A stretch of 64,000 bases of DNA from JAGNKE01 sp965230245 (GTDB lineage Bacteria; Pseudomonadota; Alphaproteobacteria; Micavibrionales; Micavibrionaceae): contig OZ246000.1 in assembly GCA_965230245.1 (NCBI GenBank), positions 1,736,001-1,800,000 of the forward strand, given 5' to 3'. Each line of letters opens with the position of its first letter. Positions within the stretch are counted from its first letter, which is position 1. A program made the position numbers and the translations under genes. The notes under the pieces are model-generated. The model saw nothing but the letters and a program-made list of their open reading frames with translations, made no database searches and was not told the origin of the DNA. Of this stretch, positions 17,492 through 24,738 are shown piece by piece.

Positions 17492-17719
17492 ATGAAATAT
17501 CTTAGGTTTTTTATGATGGGCGTCGCTCTGGCTGGAACGCCGATATTGTTGACCGCTTGTGAAGACGAAAGTGCATTGGAAGAAAGCGCGGAAGAAATTG
17601 CTGACGAAATTGATGATGCGACCTCGGATGACAACGCTATCGAAGAAGGCGCCGAAGACATTGAAGAAGGTTTCGAAGAAATGGCTGATGAAATCGACGA
17701 TGCCACAGATAACCAGTAA
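17492..17719 (+). CDS. Small, highly acidic lipoprotein
   Basis: A 75-residue protein with a lipoprotein signal ending in LLTAC (cysteine 23). The mature part is almost wholly Asp, Glu, Ala and Ile, with an octapeptide ADEIDDAT repeated twice (near residues 37-44 and 66-73) and a GAEDIEEGFEE helix between. It should form acidic amphipathic helices tethered to a membrane. A RBS of AGAGGT type precedes the ATG. It lies 23 bases before the yqaE-like gene and shares an EcfG-like promoter, and resembles in design the entericidin-like lipoprotein at 23154. Family not recognised; envelope stress role is inference. Confidence 0.8.
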   Translation: MKYLRFFMMGVALAGTPILLTACEDESALEESAEEIADEIDDATSDDNAIEEGAEDIEEGFEEMADEIDDATDNQ

Positions 17720-17742
17720 TTAACAAAGAAAGGAGGATAATA

Positions 17743-17934
17743 ATGGCCACTGTAAGAACAAATGATAGTGCGCTAAACGACTTTTTAAAAATTCTGTTTG
17801 CGGTACTTTTGCCGCCTCTCGGCGTATTTCTCGAAGTCGGACTGACAAAGCATTTCTTACTGAACATTTTGCTCACAGTTCTGGGCTTTCTGCCCGGAAT
17901 TATTCACGCAGTATACATCATCGCAAAAAATTAG
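17743..17934 (+). CDS. YqaE/Pmp3 family small membrane protein
   Basis: A 63-residue two-helix protein with the Pmp3/UPF0057 signature: ILFAVLLPPLGVFLEVGL followed by FLLNILLTVLGFLPGIIHAVYII. Members are induced by salt, cold and membrane stress and are thought to affect membrane potential or ion leakage. A strong AGGAGG ribosome site precedes the ATG. It is second in a two-gene operon with the acidic lipoprotein and ends at a strong terminator. Confidence 0.95.
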   Translation: MATVRTNDSALNDFLKILFAVLLPPLGVFLEVGLTKHFLLNILLTVLGFLPGIIHAVYIIAKN

Positions 17935-17962
17935 ATGAAAGCACTAAAATAATAATGATCAG

Positions 17963-17995
17963 AAAGCCGCCGCTTATACTCAGGCGGCTTTTTTT
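17963..17995 (+). terminator. Rho-independent terminator after yqaE-like gene
   Basis: AAAGCCGCC and GGCGGCTTT form a nine-base stem with an eleven-base loop, followed by a T run, 28 bases after the stop. Confidence 0.93.
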
Positions 17996-18076
17996 AATGT
18001 AGGAATATCAAAGAGTGGTAAGGTAGAAAAAATGTAACAAAAATACCCCGTTGCTTTGGTGAACATATAACAGTCG

Positions 18077-18107
18077 ACAAAAAAGCCTGCCGTAAAGGGC
18101 AGGCTTG
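18077..18107 (-). terminator. Rho-independent terminator of the ompA-like gene
   Basis: Read on the minus strand, AAGCCTGCC pairs with GGCAGGCTT around a short loop and is followed by six T. It lies 27 bases after the stop of the OmpA-like gene. Confidence 0.9.
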
Positions 18108-18133
18108 ATTTTAAAGTGGTTAGATTATCCCAT

Positions 18134-18823
18134 CTATTTTCTAAATTCGATAACAACACGGCGGTTTTCCTGAAGTGCAACGCCATCTCTTGTATCGACA
18201 GCCGGGCGCATCTCGCCATAGGCTTCACGATCAATAATACGATTTGTAACACCGCGCCTGGTCAGTTCTTCGGAAATCGCTTCCGCACGCTTTTGTGATA
18301 ATTGAATGTTGTAGTCGCTCGGGCCGGCTTTATCGGCATGTCCCGCAATGGTTACTTCATTTGGCGAGTATTGCTGAATTTCACGGGCAACCTGCTCAAT
18401 AGTGCTTTCGGCCTCTGGCTTGACTGTTGAGCTATCAAAGTCGAAGTGAACCTCGTAATCGGTCAATACCTTACTTGTTTTCATAGGTTTAACAGGTTCG
18501 GGTTTAGGTTGTTCTACCACCGCAACCTTTTGTGGCTCGATGCGAACCAGTTCACAGCCGCTAACCATAAATCCTTCCGGAATAGGCTGGTAAAACTGAC
18601 ATGGTTCACGCAGTTCATAATCAACATATTCGCGAACTTCCAGCTTCTCTTCAGCGGCCAGATTCTCGACATAACTATCATAGGGTTTTTTATCAACGGC
18701 ATGGTGCGCAGTAAAATTCGCGCTGTTGCTGTAATCAGCCGTATCTTCATAGGCGTGAGCGGCTGGTATAGATATACAAACCGTAGCCAACCCCGTAAGT
18801 GTTAAGAAACCAAATTTTTTCAT
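18134..18823 (-). CDS. OmpA-family outer-membrane/periplasmic protein
   Basis: About 229 residues. A Sec signal (MKKFGFLTLTGLATVC...AHA) is cleaved near residue 25. A linker of about 90 residues with two cysteines (EPCQFYQ and VSGCELV) leads to a C-terminal OmpA domain: VHFDFDSSTVKPEA, ITIAGHADKAG-like VTIAGHADKAGPSDYN and LSQKRAEAISEEL, which bind peptidoglycan. The frame opens at an ATG three codons earlier (18832), but AAAGGA overlaps that codon, while it stands eight bases before the ATG at 18823, so I prefer 18823. No beta-barrel is present; it probably tethers envelope layers. An EcfG-like promoter reads into it from 18898. Confidence 0.9.
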   Translation of the reverse strand: MKKFGFLTLTGLATVCISIPAAHAYEDTADYSNSANFTAHHAVDKKPYDSYVENLAAEEKLEVREYVDYELREPCQFYQPIPEGFMVSGCELVRIEPQKVAVVEQPKPEPVKPMKTSKVLTDYEVHFDFDSSTVKPEAESTIEQVAREIQQYSPNEVTIAGHADKAGPSDYNIQLSQKRAEAISEELTRRGVTNRIIDREAYGEMRPAVDTRDGVALQENRRVVIEFRK

Positions 18824-18872
18824 TTCAAGCATCCTTTCGTGATTTCAAATTAATTGCTTATTTGCCCCTTCA

Positions 18873-18898
18873 AACCGATTGCATAGATAAAAAGTTCC
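18873..18898 (-). promoter_or_regulatory. EcfG-type promoter candidate for ompA-like gene
   Basis: On the minus strand GGAAC at 18898-18894, a 17-base spacer, then GGTTTG. One mismatch from the CGTT -10. The ATG lies 50 bases downstream. Confidence 0.45.
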
Positions 18899-18932
18899 TA
18901 AATAAATGACTCTGCAAGTATAAATAAAAAGG

Positions 18933-18957
18933 GAACTGCCGGAAGTAATATGCGTTT
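18933..18957 (+). promoter_or_regulatory. EcfG-type promoter for DUF1328 gene (exact match)
   Basis: GGAAC at 18933-18937, a 16-base spacer and CGTT at 18954-18957, an exact fit to the alphaproteobacterial general-stress promoter. The DUF1328 start is 50 bases downstream. Confidence 0.75.
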
Positions 18958-19007
18958 GTATAAGTAAGAATAATGACAAAAGCAAAATAACAGAAAGGAG
19001 TTTTGTC

Positions 19008-19184
19008 ATGCTTAGATGGGCAATTGGATTTCTTATACTTGCTATTATTGCGGGTGTATTAGGATTCGGAGGCATTATGGCAGTATCTGTAGATATCGCG
19101 AAACTTTTATTCTTCGTATTTATCGTACTGTTCGCAATTTCCGCACTTATGCACGTTCTTCGTGGTAACGCACCACCTGCATAA
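19008..19184 (+). CDS. DUF1328 (YtjA-like) small membrane protein
   Basis: A 58-residue protein, two membrane helices: LRWAIGFLILAIIAGVLGFGG and IAKLLFFVFIVLFAISALMHV, the exact layout of the DUF1328/UPF0391 family (E. coli YtjA). The function is unknown, but members are commonly controlled by stress sigma factors. A strong AAAGGAG ribosome site lies seven bases upstream. An exact EcfG-type promoter precedes it and a terminator follows, so it is a single-gene unit. Confidence 0.94.
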   Translation: MLRWAIGFLILAIIAGVLGFGGIMAVSVDIAKLLFFVFIVLFAISALMHVLRGNAPPA

Positions 19185-19207
19185 GCCTAAATTATCATAA
19201 CTTATAA

Positions 19208-19237
19208 GAAAGCGCGGCACTGGCCGCGCTTTTCTTT
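19208..19237 (+). terminator. Rho-independent terminator after DUF1328 gene
   Basis: AGCGCGGC and GCCGCGCT form an eight-base GC-rich stem with a four-base loop, flanked by A and T tracts. It may work in both directions. Confidence 0.88.
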
Positions 19238-19320
19238 CGAATGACATTGAATTAATTTGTAGCTTCCCGAAAAAACATTTACTACTAATCAGTACAATAA
19301 TTAACAGTGTGTGATGTCAC

Positions 19321-21597
19321 ATGGACGCGGTCTTTACCCGTAACTTCACAGTGTTCGCCGTTATCTTGCTGTCTTGCTCATTCGTTTTGAGTTTCAGTCT
19401 GGTCAACGGTGATAAAAATCTAGCCAAAACAGATGATTTGATTTTGGATACCTACCAGATCATAAATCAGGCGGAACAGCTGTCTTCACGCATTGAAGGT
19501 ATGCTGGCCTCTCAACGCGGCTACATTCTTAGCCGTCAGGATCATTTCCTTAAAGAATATGAAGAGCAAAAAGCCAATGTGTCAGAACATATCGCAAAAC
19601 TCGCAGAACTAAATTCCGAAAACCAGTCTCAGATCAGCCGCCTTGATGAAATCAGACACTATTACAACCAGTTCACAACCAAACTTGAGGAACGAGCCAG
19701 GATCAAAGAAGCGAAAATGGCGGAAGAGGACGCTGATGAAAAAGCAGAAAATGCAAACGCGAAAGAACTGTACGTCAAAGTAGAAGTGCTGGAAGATGTG
19801 GAGATAATAGATAGTATCAAAGACAACATCGTCAGAATTAATAACGCCGTTTTGAAAGAGGCCTATGACAACCTGAACCAGCGCGTCGTCAGTCTTGAAG
19901 CAAAAAAATCACAATACCTGTCCTCGTTGCTTGTCGGAGTAATTTTCGGAACGATCATCCTGTTTCTGCTAAACGGCTATCTTCTCCATGCGCAGCGCAA
20001 ACGGATTAAAATTGAGGAATCTCTTAAGGAAACCGAAGACAGGTTTGCTCTGGCCGTTGACGGAACGCAAGATGGAATTTTCGACTGGGATATAAAAGAA
20101 GATAAAATTTTCTATTCCGGTCAGTTCTTTAAGATGCTCGGCATTAACAAAAAAGGCCAAAAAGGAGAGCCGAGCGAGTTTCTGGACCTTGTTCATCCCG
20201 ATGATATCAAAAAGCTCAAAGACCATATGAAACTGTATTTGAACGACGAACTGTCCGAATACGAGCAGGAATTCCGCGCAAAACATAGCTCAGGCCGTTG
20301 GATATGGATAAGATCCCGCGCAAAAGCTTTGTTCGATAAAAAGGGCAAGCCTTATCGTATGGTCGGCGCGACAACAGACATTACTCATCTGATACAAGCG
20401 CAGGAAAAACTAGCCGCCGAAAAACGCGAAGCTGAAGAAGCGAGCTTAGCCAAAAGCGAATTCCTGGCACATATGAGTCATGAAATCCGCACGCCCCTGA
20501 CGGCGATTAGTGGTATTGCGGAAATCCTTGAAAAGAACAAATCGAACCTAAACGACCGTCAGCAAAAACTGCTCGGCACGCTCACGTCCAGCACCGCAGG
20601 ACTGAAAGACCTGATCAACGACGTTCTCGACTTCTCGAAAATCGAAAGCGGCGAGTTGGAATTCTCTGAGGAAACATTCCACCTTGATGAAATGTTCGAA
20701 GAAGTCATCAGCATGATGTCCGTTCGTGCAAATGAAAAGGGGATCAGCTTCCTGCTGGATTACAGCGAAATCGTCGGTATGGAATTCATCGCTGATAAAA
20801 CACGCTTTCGCCAGATTATCGTCAACCTGATCGGGAACGCCCTGAAATTTACAGAAGAAGGCAGTGTTAATGTCATCGCCAGCTTTGAAGACCGTGAGGG
20901 CGATGACTTCCTGCGTATCGATGTTGTGGATACGGGCATCGGCATCAAACCGGAAGACTTCGATCTTGTGTTCGAAAGATTTAAACAGGCAGACTCCTCC
21001 GTCTCCCGTAAATATGGCGGTACGGGTCTGGGGCTACCCATATCCAGAAATCTGGCCCGCTTGATGGGTGGTGACATTTTCCTGAGTAGTAAAGTCGGCA
21101 AAGGCTCGACCTTCTCGCTTCTGCTGCCGCAAAAAGTCACGCGCACATCCGCCGAGAAAAAGGCAGAAGCCAAAGAAAAAATCAAAAAACTGGATGATAA
21201 GCTCCGCGCCAAGATCAACGGCGGCAGCAAGGCATTACTGGTTGAAGACTACGATGGAAATATTGTTGTCCTTAGCTATATTCTGGAAGAAATCGGGCTG
21301 GAATATGACGTAGCAAAAACAGGGCTGGAAGCCGTAAGCCTGTACAATGAAAATCATTATGATCTGATACTTATGGACATACAGATGCCAGAAATGGACG
21401 GCTTTACGGCCACCAAAGAAATCCGCGATAAGGAACAGGAACAAAGTATAGACCACACCCCCATTATCGGCATGACCGCACACGCTTTGGTCGGAGATAA
21501 AAACAAATGTATCGAAGCCGGAATGGATGCCTATCTGCCCAAACCGATTGTCGAAACCGACCTGAAGAAACAAATCCTGCGTTTCATCAAGCAATAA
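19321..21597 (+). CDS. Hybrid sensor histidine kinase (CHASE3-PAS-HisKA-HATPase-REC)
   Basis: A 758-residue membrane sensor kinase. A first membrane helix (about 9-28) and a second (about 199-222) bracket a periplasmic CHASE3-like helical domain with the SQRGYILSRQ motif. A PAS_3 domain (about 236-355) and a short coiled coil lead to HisKA with the phosphorylatable His387 in HMSHEIRTPL, then the ATPase domain (DVVDTGIGIKPED, GGTGLGLPISR). A C-terminal receiver domain has its acceptor at Asp686 in LMDIQMPEMDG. No Hpt domain is attached, so a separate phosphotransfer protein is expected. The ATG at 19321 is the first possible start; an in-frame stop lies just before it and no ribosome site is clear. 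It sits next to an ECF sigma and an OmpR-type regulator. Confidence 0.95.
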   Translation: MDAVFTRNFTVFAVILLSCSFVLSFSLVNGDKNLAKTDDLILDTYQIINQAEQLSSRIEGMLASQRGYILSRQDHFLKEYEEQKANVSEHIAKLAELNSENQSQISRLDEIRHYYNQFTTKLEERARIKEAKMAEEDADEKAENANAKELYVKVEVLEDVEIIDSIKDNIVRINNAVLKEAYDNLNQRVVSLEAKKSQYLSSLLVGVIFGTIILFLLNGYLLHAQRKRIKIEESLKETEDRFALAVDGTQDGIFDWDIKEDKIFYSGQFFKMLGINKKGQKGEPSEFLDLVHPDDIKKLKDHMKLYLNDELSEYEQEFRAKHSSGRWIWIRSRAKALFDKKGKPYRMVGATTDITHLIQAQEKLAAEKREAEEASLAKSEFLAHMSHEIRTPLTAISGIAEILEKNKSNLNDRQQKLLGTLTSSTAGLKDLINDVLDFSKIESGELEFSEETFHLDEMFEEVISMMSVRANEKGISFLLDYSEIVGMEFIADKTRFRQIIVNLIGNALKFTEEGSVNVIASFEDREGDDFLRIDVVDTGIGIKPEDFDLVFERFKQADSSVSRKYGGTGLGLPISRNLARLMGGDIFLSSKVGKGSTFSLLLPQKVTRTSAEKKAEAKEKIKKLDDKLRAKINGGSKALLVEDYDGNIVVLSYILEEIGLEYDVAKTGLEAVSLYNENHYDLILMDIQMPEMDGFTATKEIRDKEQEQSIDHTPIIGMTAHALVGDKNKCIEAGMDAYLPKPIVETDLKKQILRFIKQ

Positions 21598-21635
21598 TTT
21601 TTTGAGCGCCGCGCCTCATTAAAATACCCAAGATA

Positions 21636-21664
21636 CAAAAAAACCGCCCTTCGAAAAGGGCGGT
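21636..21664 (-). terminator. Rho-independent terminator of the ECF sigma gene
   Basis: On the minus strand ACCGCCCTT and AAGGGCGGT form a nine-base stem with a four-base loop, followed by seven T. It lies 26 bases past the sigma-factor stop. The plus strand lacks a T run, so it is not an obvious terminator for the kinase gene. Confidence 0.92.
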
Positions 21665-21690
21665 AACTTCTTATGATTATTATCGTTAAA

Positions 21691-22197
21691 TTAAGCTGCT
21701 AGGGCTACAGCATGATTGTTATTATCGTTAACTATGTTTTTCAGATTTTCTCTGGCTCGGAACAATCTTGAGCGTACGGTTCCGACTGGAATTTTCTTTT
21801 TCTTAGAAACTTCTGCATATTGCATACCTCTAACACAGACCATCACTAGAATTTCCTTATGCTTTTTCGGCAACTTGTTGATAGCCTTGGCAACGTTTTT
21901 CATTTCTACTTTTTCTTCTTGTTGTGGCTCGACACTTTGCTTCTCAATATAGGTTTCGGGATCATATTGTGTTTCAAACTTGGTTTTGCGTCTGTAACCC
22001 GAAACAAAAAGATTATACATAATTTTGGAAACCCAGCTGAAAAGCTTTGATGCGTCTTTATAAAGGTGACGCTTTTCCATAGCTCTCAAGAGCGTATTCT
22101 GCAACAGATCCTCTGCATCATGCACGTTACGTGTCAACTTGAATGCAAATTTCTTCAGGTGATCCATCTCTTGAACAAGTTCTTGATTACTAAACAT
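21691..22197 (-). CDS. ECF RNA polymerase sigma factor, EcfG-like
   Basis: A 168-residue sigma-70 factor with only regions 2 and 4. Region 2 reads LKKFAFKLTRNVHDAEDLLQNTLLRAMEK then FSWVSKIMYNLFVSGYRRK; region 4 reads LPKKHKEILVMVCVRGMQYAEVSKKKKIPVGTVRSRLFRARENL. The HLxxFAxxLTRxxxDAEDLxQxTLxRA pattern and the LFSWxxxIMxNLF pattern resemble EcfG/SigT (ECF15), the alphaproteobacterial general-stress sigma. An AAGGAG ribosome site precedes the ATG. The usual partners NepR and PhyR are not next to it. The assignment to the EcfG group is inferred from motif style and from matching promoters around it. Confidence 0.85.
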   Translation of the reverse strand: MFSNQELVQEMDHLKKFAFKLTRNVHDAEDLLQNTLLRAMEKRHLYKDASKLFSWVSKIMYNLFVSGYRRKTKFETQYDPETYIEKQSVEPQQEEKVEMKNVAKAINKLPKKHKEILVMVCVRGMQYAEVSKKKKIPVGTVRSRLFRARENLKNIVNDNNNHAVALAA

Positions 22198-22261
22198 TTT
22201 AAGCTCCTTGAATTTATTTATGATTGGAGCTTATGACATGAACGTATCGTGCGTTTGTCAC

Positions 22262-22274
22262 TTTCGTAACGAAA
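22262..22274. promoter_or_regulatory. Perfect 13-base palindrome between divergent sigma and regulator genes
   Basis: TTTCGTAACGAAA is an exact inverted repeat about a central A. It lies 65 bases before the sigma gene and 84 before the OmpR-type regulator gene, a position fit for a shared operator. No binding protein is known. Confidence 0.45.
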
Positions 22275-22357
22275 TTGAAAAACTTTGTTTCGTTTTTGTA
22301 ACAGTCTGTTTATATTCAAATCTGAATAACGGACTAATTTCACGGATATATAAATAA

Positions 22358-23086
22358 GTGCAAAAAGGTAATATTCTTGTCATAGACGATGATGAGAACC
22401 TCCAGATCGTGCTGGAAGAATACTTGGCAGGGGACGGATATAGCGTTAAGACCGCAGAAAGTGTCCAGACCGCGTTGAAACAGGCGCAGGAAAACCCGTT
22501 TGATGTCATCCTTTTGGATTTGACTCTGCCGGACGGTGAGGGTCTGCATCTGATTCCACAATTAAAATCCTCAACAAGCGCTCAGATCATCGTGGTGTCA
22601 GGCAAAACAGACACAACGGAAAAGGTCGTGTGCCTTGAGATGGGTGCTGACGACTATATTACAAAGCCGTTTGAAATGCGCGAGCTCTCCGCAAGGGTGA
22701 AAGCGGTTCTGCGCCGTACATCCGCCCCTGAACCGTCCGAAAAGAAGCCCGAAGCCGCAAAAGCTGATCAGGTTAAATTCGAAAACGGATGGTATTTGGA
22801 CCGCACGCAATACCAACTCTTTAATGACAAGGGCGAATCCGCAGGGCTGACCACGGGTGAATTCCAGCTTCTCGAAGCACTTGTTAATGCCTCCAACCGT
22901 ACGCTGAGCCGTGAGCAGCTCTTCGACCTTACCCGCGACGGGAAATTTGATGCCTATGACCGTGCGATCGATATCCAGATTGCCCGCTTGCGTAAGAAAA
23001 TGGGTGACGACACCAAAAACCCGACGCTGATCAAAACCGTGCGCGGTATCGGCTACATGTTCAGCGGTAACATTATCAAATCATAA
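22358..23086 (+). CDS. OmpR-family response regulator
   Basis: A 242-residue two-domain regulator. The receiver domain (5-118) has the acidic pocket at Asp10-Asp12, the phosphoacceptor Asp54 in LLDLTLPDGEG, and Lys at TKPF. A linker of about 25 residues rich in Pro, Glu and Lys leads to a winged-helix DNA-binding domain with LTTGEFQLLEALVNASNRTLSREQL and RAIDIQIARLRKKMGDD. The start is a GTG at 22358 with no strong ribosome site. It is divergent from the ECF sigma gene, and no cognate kinase is directly adjacent; the CHASE3 hybrid kinase 760 bases away on the same strand is a possible partner through phosphotransfer. Confidence 0.94.
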   Translation: MQKGNILVIDDDENLQIVLEEYLAGDGYSVKTAESVQTALKQAQENPFDVILLDLTLPDGEGLHLIPQLKSSTSAQIIVVSGKTDTTEKVVCLEMGADDYITKPFEMRELSARVKAVLRRTSAPEPSEKKPEAAKADQVKFENGWYLDRTQYQLFNDKGESAGLTTGEFQLLEALVNASNRTLSREQLFDLTRDGKFDAYDRAIDIQIARLRKKMGDDTKNPTLIKTVRGIGYMFSGNIIKS

Positions 23087-23101
23087 TATTCATATTTTTT
23101 G

Positions 23102-23127
23102 GGAACTTTCCAACGTTCACAGCTGTT
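23102..23127 (+). promoter_or_regulatory. EcfG-type promoter candidate for entericidin-like gene
   Basis: GGAAC at 23102-23106, a 17-base spacer and TGTTTG at 23124. This is the same variant -10 seen at 17452. The start codon follows 27 bases later. Confidence 0.55.
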
Positions 23128-23153
23128 TGTGAGCCTAAAGAAGGGAAAAAAAT

Positions 23154-23291
23154 ATGAAAAATTTTAATGCCATTACTATTTTATCACTTGTTTTCTTAGG
23201 TCTCGGACTCACAGCTTGTGAAACTATGGAAGGTGCAGGGCGCGATATTCAAAAAGCCGGCGCAGAAATAGAAGAAGAAGCCGCCGAGTAA
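23154..23291 (+). CDS. Entericidin-like small lipoprotein
   Basis: A 45-residue protein with a lipoprotein signal ending in LGLTAC (cysteine 22), followed by ETMEGAGRDIQKAGAEIEEEA. The AGRDIQKAGxxIE core is the entericidin A/B hallmark. Entericidins are stationary-phase lipoproteins of the outer membrane. An AAGGGA ribosome site precedes the ATG and an EcfG-like promoter lies just upstream. It heads a run of three small plus-strand genes. Confidence 0.9.
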   Translation: MKNFNAITILSLVFLGLGLTACETMEGAGRDIQKAGAEIEEEAAE

Positions 23292-23332
23292 TCATTTTAA
23301 TCAAAAGGAAAGTATCAAAAAGAGAAGTTGTT

Positions 23333-23530
23333 ATGAGTAATAGAAACCTACTGACAATTATCATGGTGTTGTTGACAGGTGTTCTCGTCATTCTGCTGAT
23401 TGATATGAACCAACAAACACCGGCTGAAAAAATTGCCGGAAGCTTTCAGCAGCTGACCACAGAAGTCGGATCAGAAGTAAGAAAACTGACGTCGAGAACG
23501 GAATACGGTCAACAGCAACAAAATAACTAG
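23333..23530 (+). CDS. Small single-pass membrane protein
   Basis: A 65-residue protein with one N-terminal membrane helix (residues 6-24, LLTIIMVLLTGVLVILLID) and a polar tail rich in Gln, Ser and Thr. The tail KIAGSFQQLTTEVGSEVRKLTSR is probably helical. It lies 41 bases after the entericidin-like gene. I do not recognise the family. Probably part of the same stress-induced transcript. Confidence 0.7.
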   Translation: MSNRNLLTIIMVLLTGVLVILLIDMNQQTPAEKIAGSFQQLTTEVGSEVRKLTSRTEYGQQQQNN

Positions 23531-23564
23531 CTGAAGACAAAACTTATCTGCATGGAGGTAATCA

Positions 23565-23822
23565 ATGTCTAGTGAAAAGAAATCCTCGTCGAAGGATATG
23601 ACGGCCATTGAATGGCAAATTGAAAAAATGTGTACCGATATGGATGACTATGAACTGGTCATCGAAAAACAAAAAACCGATTGGCAATGCGAACAAAACT
23701 GCGAGAGCTGGAAATGGCTCGTATCATATCACGGCTCGATTGTTGCCAGCGGAGCGGGGCATTCAACGGAAGAAGCTCAAAAAATGGCGCTCTCCAATGT
23801 CCCCGGAAATATAGACAACTAA
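23565..23822 (+). CDS. Small soluble protein of unknown function
   Basis: An 85-residue protein with a strong GGAGG ribosome site. The N-terminus is polar and lysine-rich; the core has two cysteines spaced three apart (WQCEQNCESWKW) followed by a strand-like WLVSYHGSIVASG and a helix STEEAQKMALSNV. This strand-helix ending is seen in many small hypothetical proteins but points to no function. It lies 34 bases after the small membrane protein and is followed by a terminator, closing a three-gene operon. Confidence 0.75.
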   Translation: MSSEKKSSSKDMTAIEWQIEKMCTDMDDYELVIEKQKTDWQCEQNCESWKWLVSYHGSIVASGAGHSTEEAQKMALSNVPGNIDN

Positions 23823-23844
23823 ACAAGGTACATCACCATCGAAG

Positions 23845-23884
23845 AAAGCACCCGCCGCTCTAACCCGTCGGCAGGTGCTTTTTT
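23845..23884 (+). terminator. Rho-independent terminator of the entericidin-like operon
   Basis: AAAGCACC pairs with GGTGCTTT, extended by an inner GCCG/CGGC pairing, and is followed by a T run, 22 bases after the stop. Confidence 0.9.
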
Positions 23885-23953
23885 GTGTCTTGTACCTTAT
23901 ATGTCTAATAATTATTGCCGGGTGAGGGAGGTTCAAAGGGAATGTTGAGACAG

Positions 23954-24006
23954 AAAAAAAGCCACCCCCCGCTATGTCTAGTCAGTCATGGAGAGCGAGG
24001 GATGGC
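23954..24006 (-). terminator. Terminator of the DUF2383 gene, with wobble pairs
   Basis: On the minus strand a 13-base arm (24006-23994) pairs with 23973-23961 through eleven Watson-Crick and two G-U pairs, with a loop of about 20 bases, followed by seven T. It lies 42 bases past the DUF2383 stop. The rest of 23885-24047 holds nothing I can name. Confidence 0.75.
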
Positions 24007-24047
24007 ATCAATTTGCACTAGGGACTTGCAAATAAGGGTATGTGAGT

Positions 24048-24497
24048 TTAGGCCGCCTTCATTGAGTCTTTCAGCGCCTTCATGTAGTCGTGACTTTTCC
24101 TAAGAGCGACAAGCTCTGTCTGTAAGGCCGACTTTGACTCCGGCGTGATTGTGTCACTTTCAACAGCATCCTGAATGGAGTGAAGACATCTGTCTTCGGC
24201 TTCTTCAAGCTGCTTCACCAATGTCTCGTCAACATCGTTACTAATCGATGCGACAAGCTTCGCCCAAAACTGATGAGCCTGACCGGCAACGGTTTCCTGC
24301 GGCTCAACATTCTGGCCTTCGGCGCGCAAATGTGATGTCAGATTGATCACCACGCTGTTATGAAGACTTTCAAGATTTGCAAAAGTGGATTTCAGTTGCG
24401 GATCCTCGGCCTTCTCCTGTGCGGTGTTGTAAAATTCAACAGCATCTTCATTGATATTAATGATGTTGGAAATGTCCTGTGCTTCATGTGATAGCAT
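24048..24497 (-). CDS. DUF2383 (PA2169-like) four-helix bundle protein
   Basis: About 149 residues, all-helical, with ferritin-like spacing of acidic and histidine residues: NIININEDAVEFYNTAQEKAEDPQLKS, LESLHNSVVINLTSHLRAEG, AHQFWAKLVASISND, EEAEDRCLHSIQDAVES and LRKSHDYMKALKDS. This matches the PA2169/DUF2383 family, often found in stress and stationary-phase regulons. The frame runs up to 24647, but the ATG at 24497 has a strong AAAGGAG ribosome site and begins the conserved part, so I use it. An EcfG-like promoter precedes it. Confidence 0.9.
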   Translation of the reverse strand: MLSHEAQDISNIININEDAVEFYNTAQEKAEDPQLKSTFANLESLHNSVVINLTSHLRAEGQNVEPQETVAGQAHQFWAKLVASISNDVDETLVKQLEEAEDRCLHSIQDAVESDTITPESKSALQTELVALRKSHDYMKALKDSMKAA

Positions 24498-24534
24498 AAT
24501 AATAAAACTCCTTTCTTTTCTTTGTTGCCTTACA

Positions 24535-24559
24535 TACGGCTGAAAGGAGGTTTTGTTCC
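24535..24559 (-). promoter_or_regulatory. EcfG-type promoter candidate for DUF2383 gene
   Basis: On the minus strand GGAAC at 24559-24555, a 16-base spacer, then CGTA. One mismatch in the -10. The start codon is 37 bases downstream. Confidence 0.55.
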
Positions 24560-24633
24560 GAAGCGCATACCTTAATATAGCACACCTTATATATGGGGAA
24601 AGAAAACCAAGCAGACGCTCCGCAACCTTGTTA

Positions 24634-24690
24634 CAAAACGGATACAATCTTTTTCAAAACGGATACAATCTTGAAGTTAAGCAGATACAG
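24634..24690 (+). repeat. Phased direct repeats with GATACA cores
   Basis: An 18-base sequence, CAAAACGGATACAATCTT, occurs exactly twice (24634-24651 and 24655-24672), 21 bases apart. A third weaker copy shares only GATACA at 24684. The three GATACA cores start at 24641, 24662 and 24684, about two helical turns apart, so they face the same side of DNA. They lie about 50-100 bases before the 88-residue gene, and look like binding sites for a dimeric activator. Confidence 0.65.
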
Positions 24691-24738
24691 ACTCGACCTA
24701 TCGTTTGAAGTGTAGGCAAAAAACGAAAGGAACACGCA

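Noticed and set aside
22275..22320. EcfG-like promoter for the sigma gene itself (GAAAC, 15-base spacer, CGTT on the minus strand)
   Set aside because: Spacer one base short and -35 with one mismatch; too weak to call, although autoregulation would be expected.
23915..24103. A 62-residue plus-strand frame
   Set aside because: No ribosome site, low complexity, and it overlaps a terminator hairpin and the end of the DUF2383 gene.
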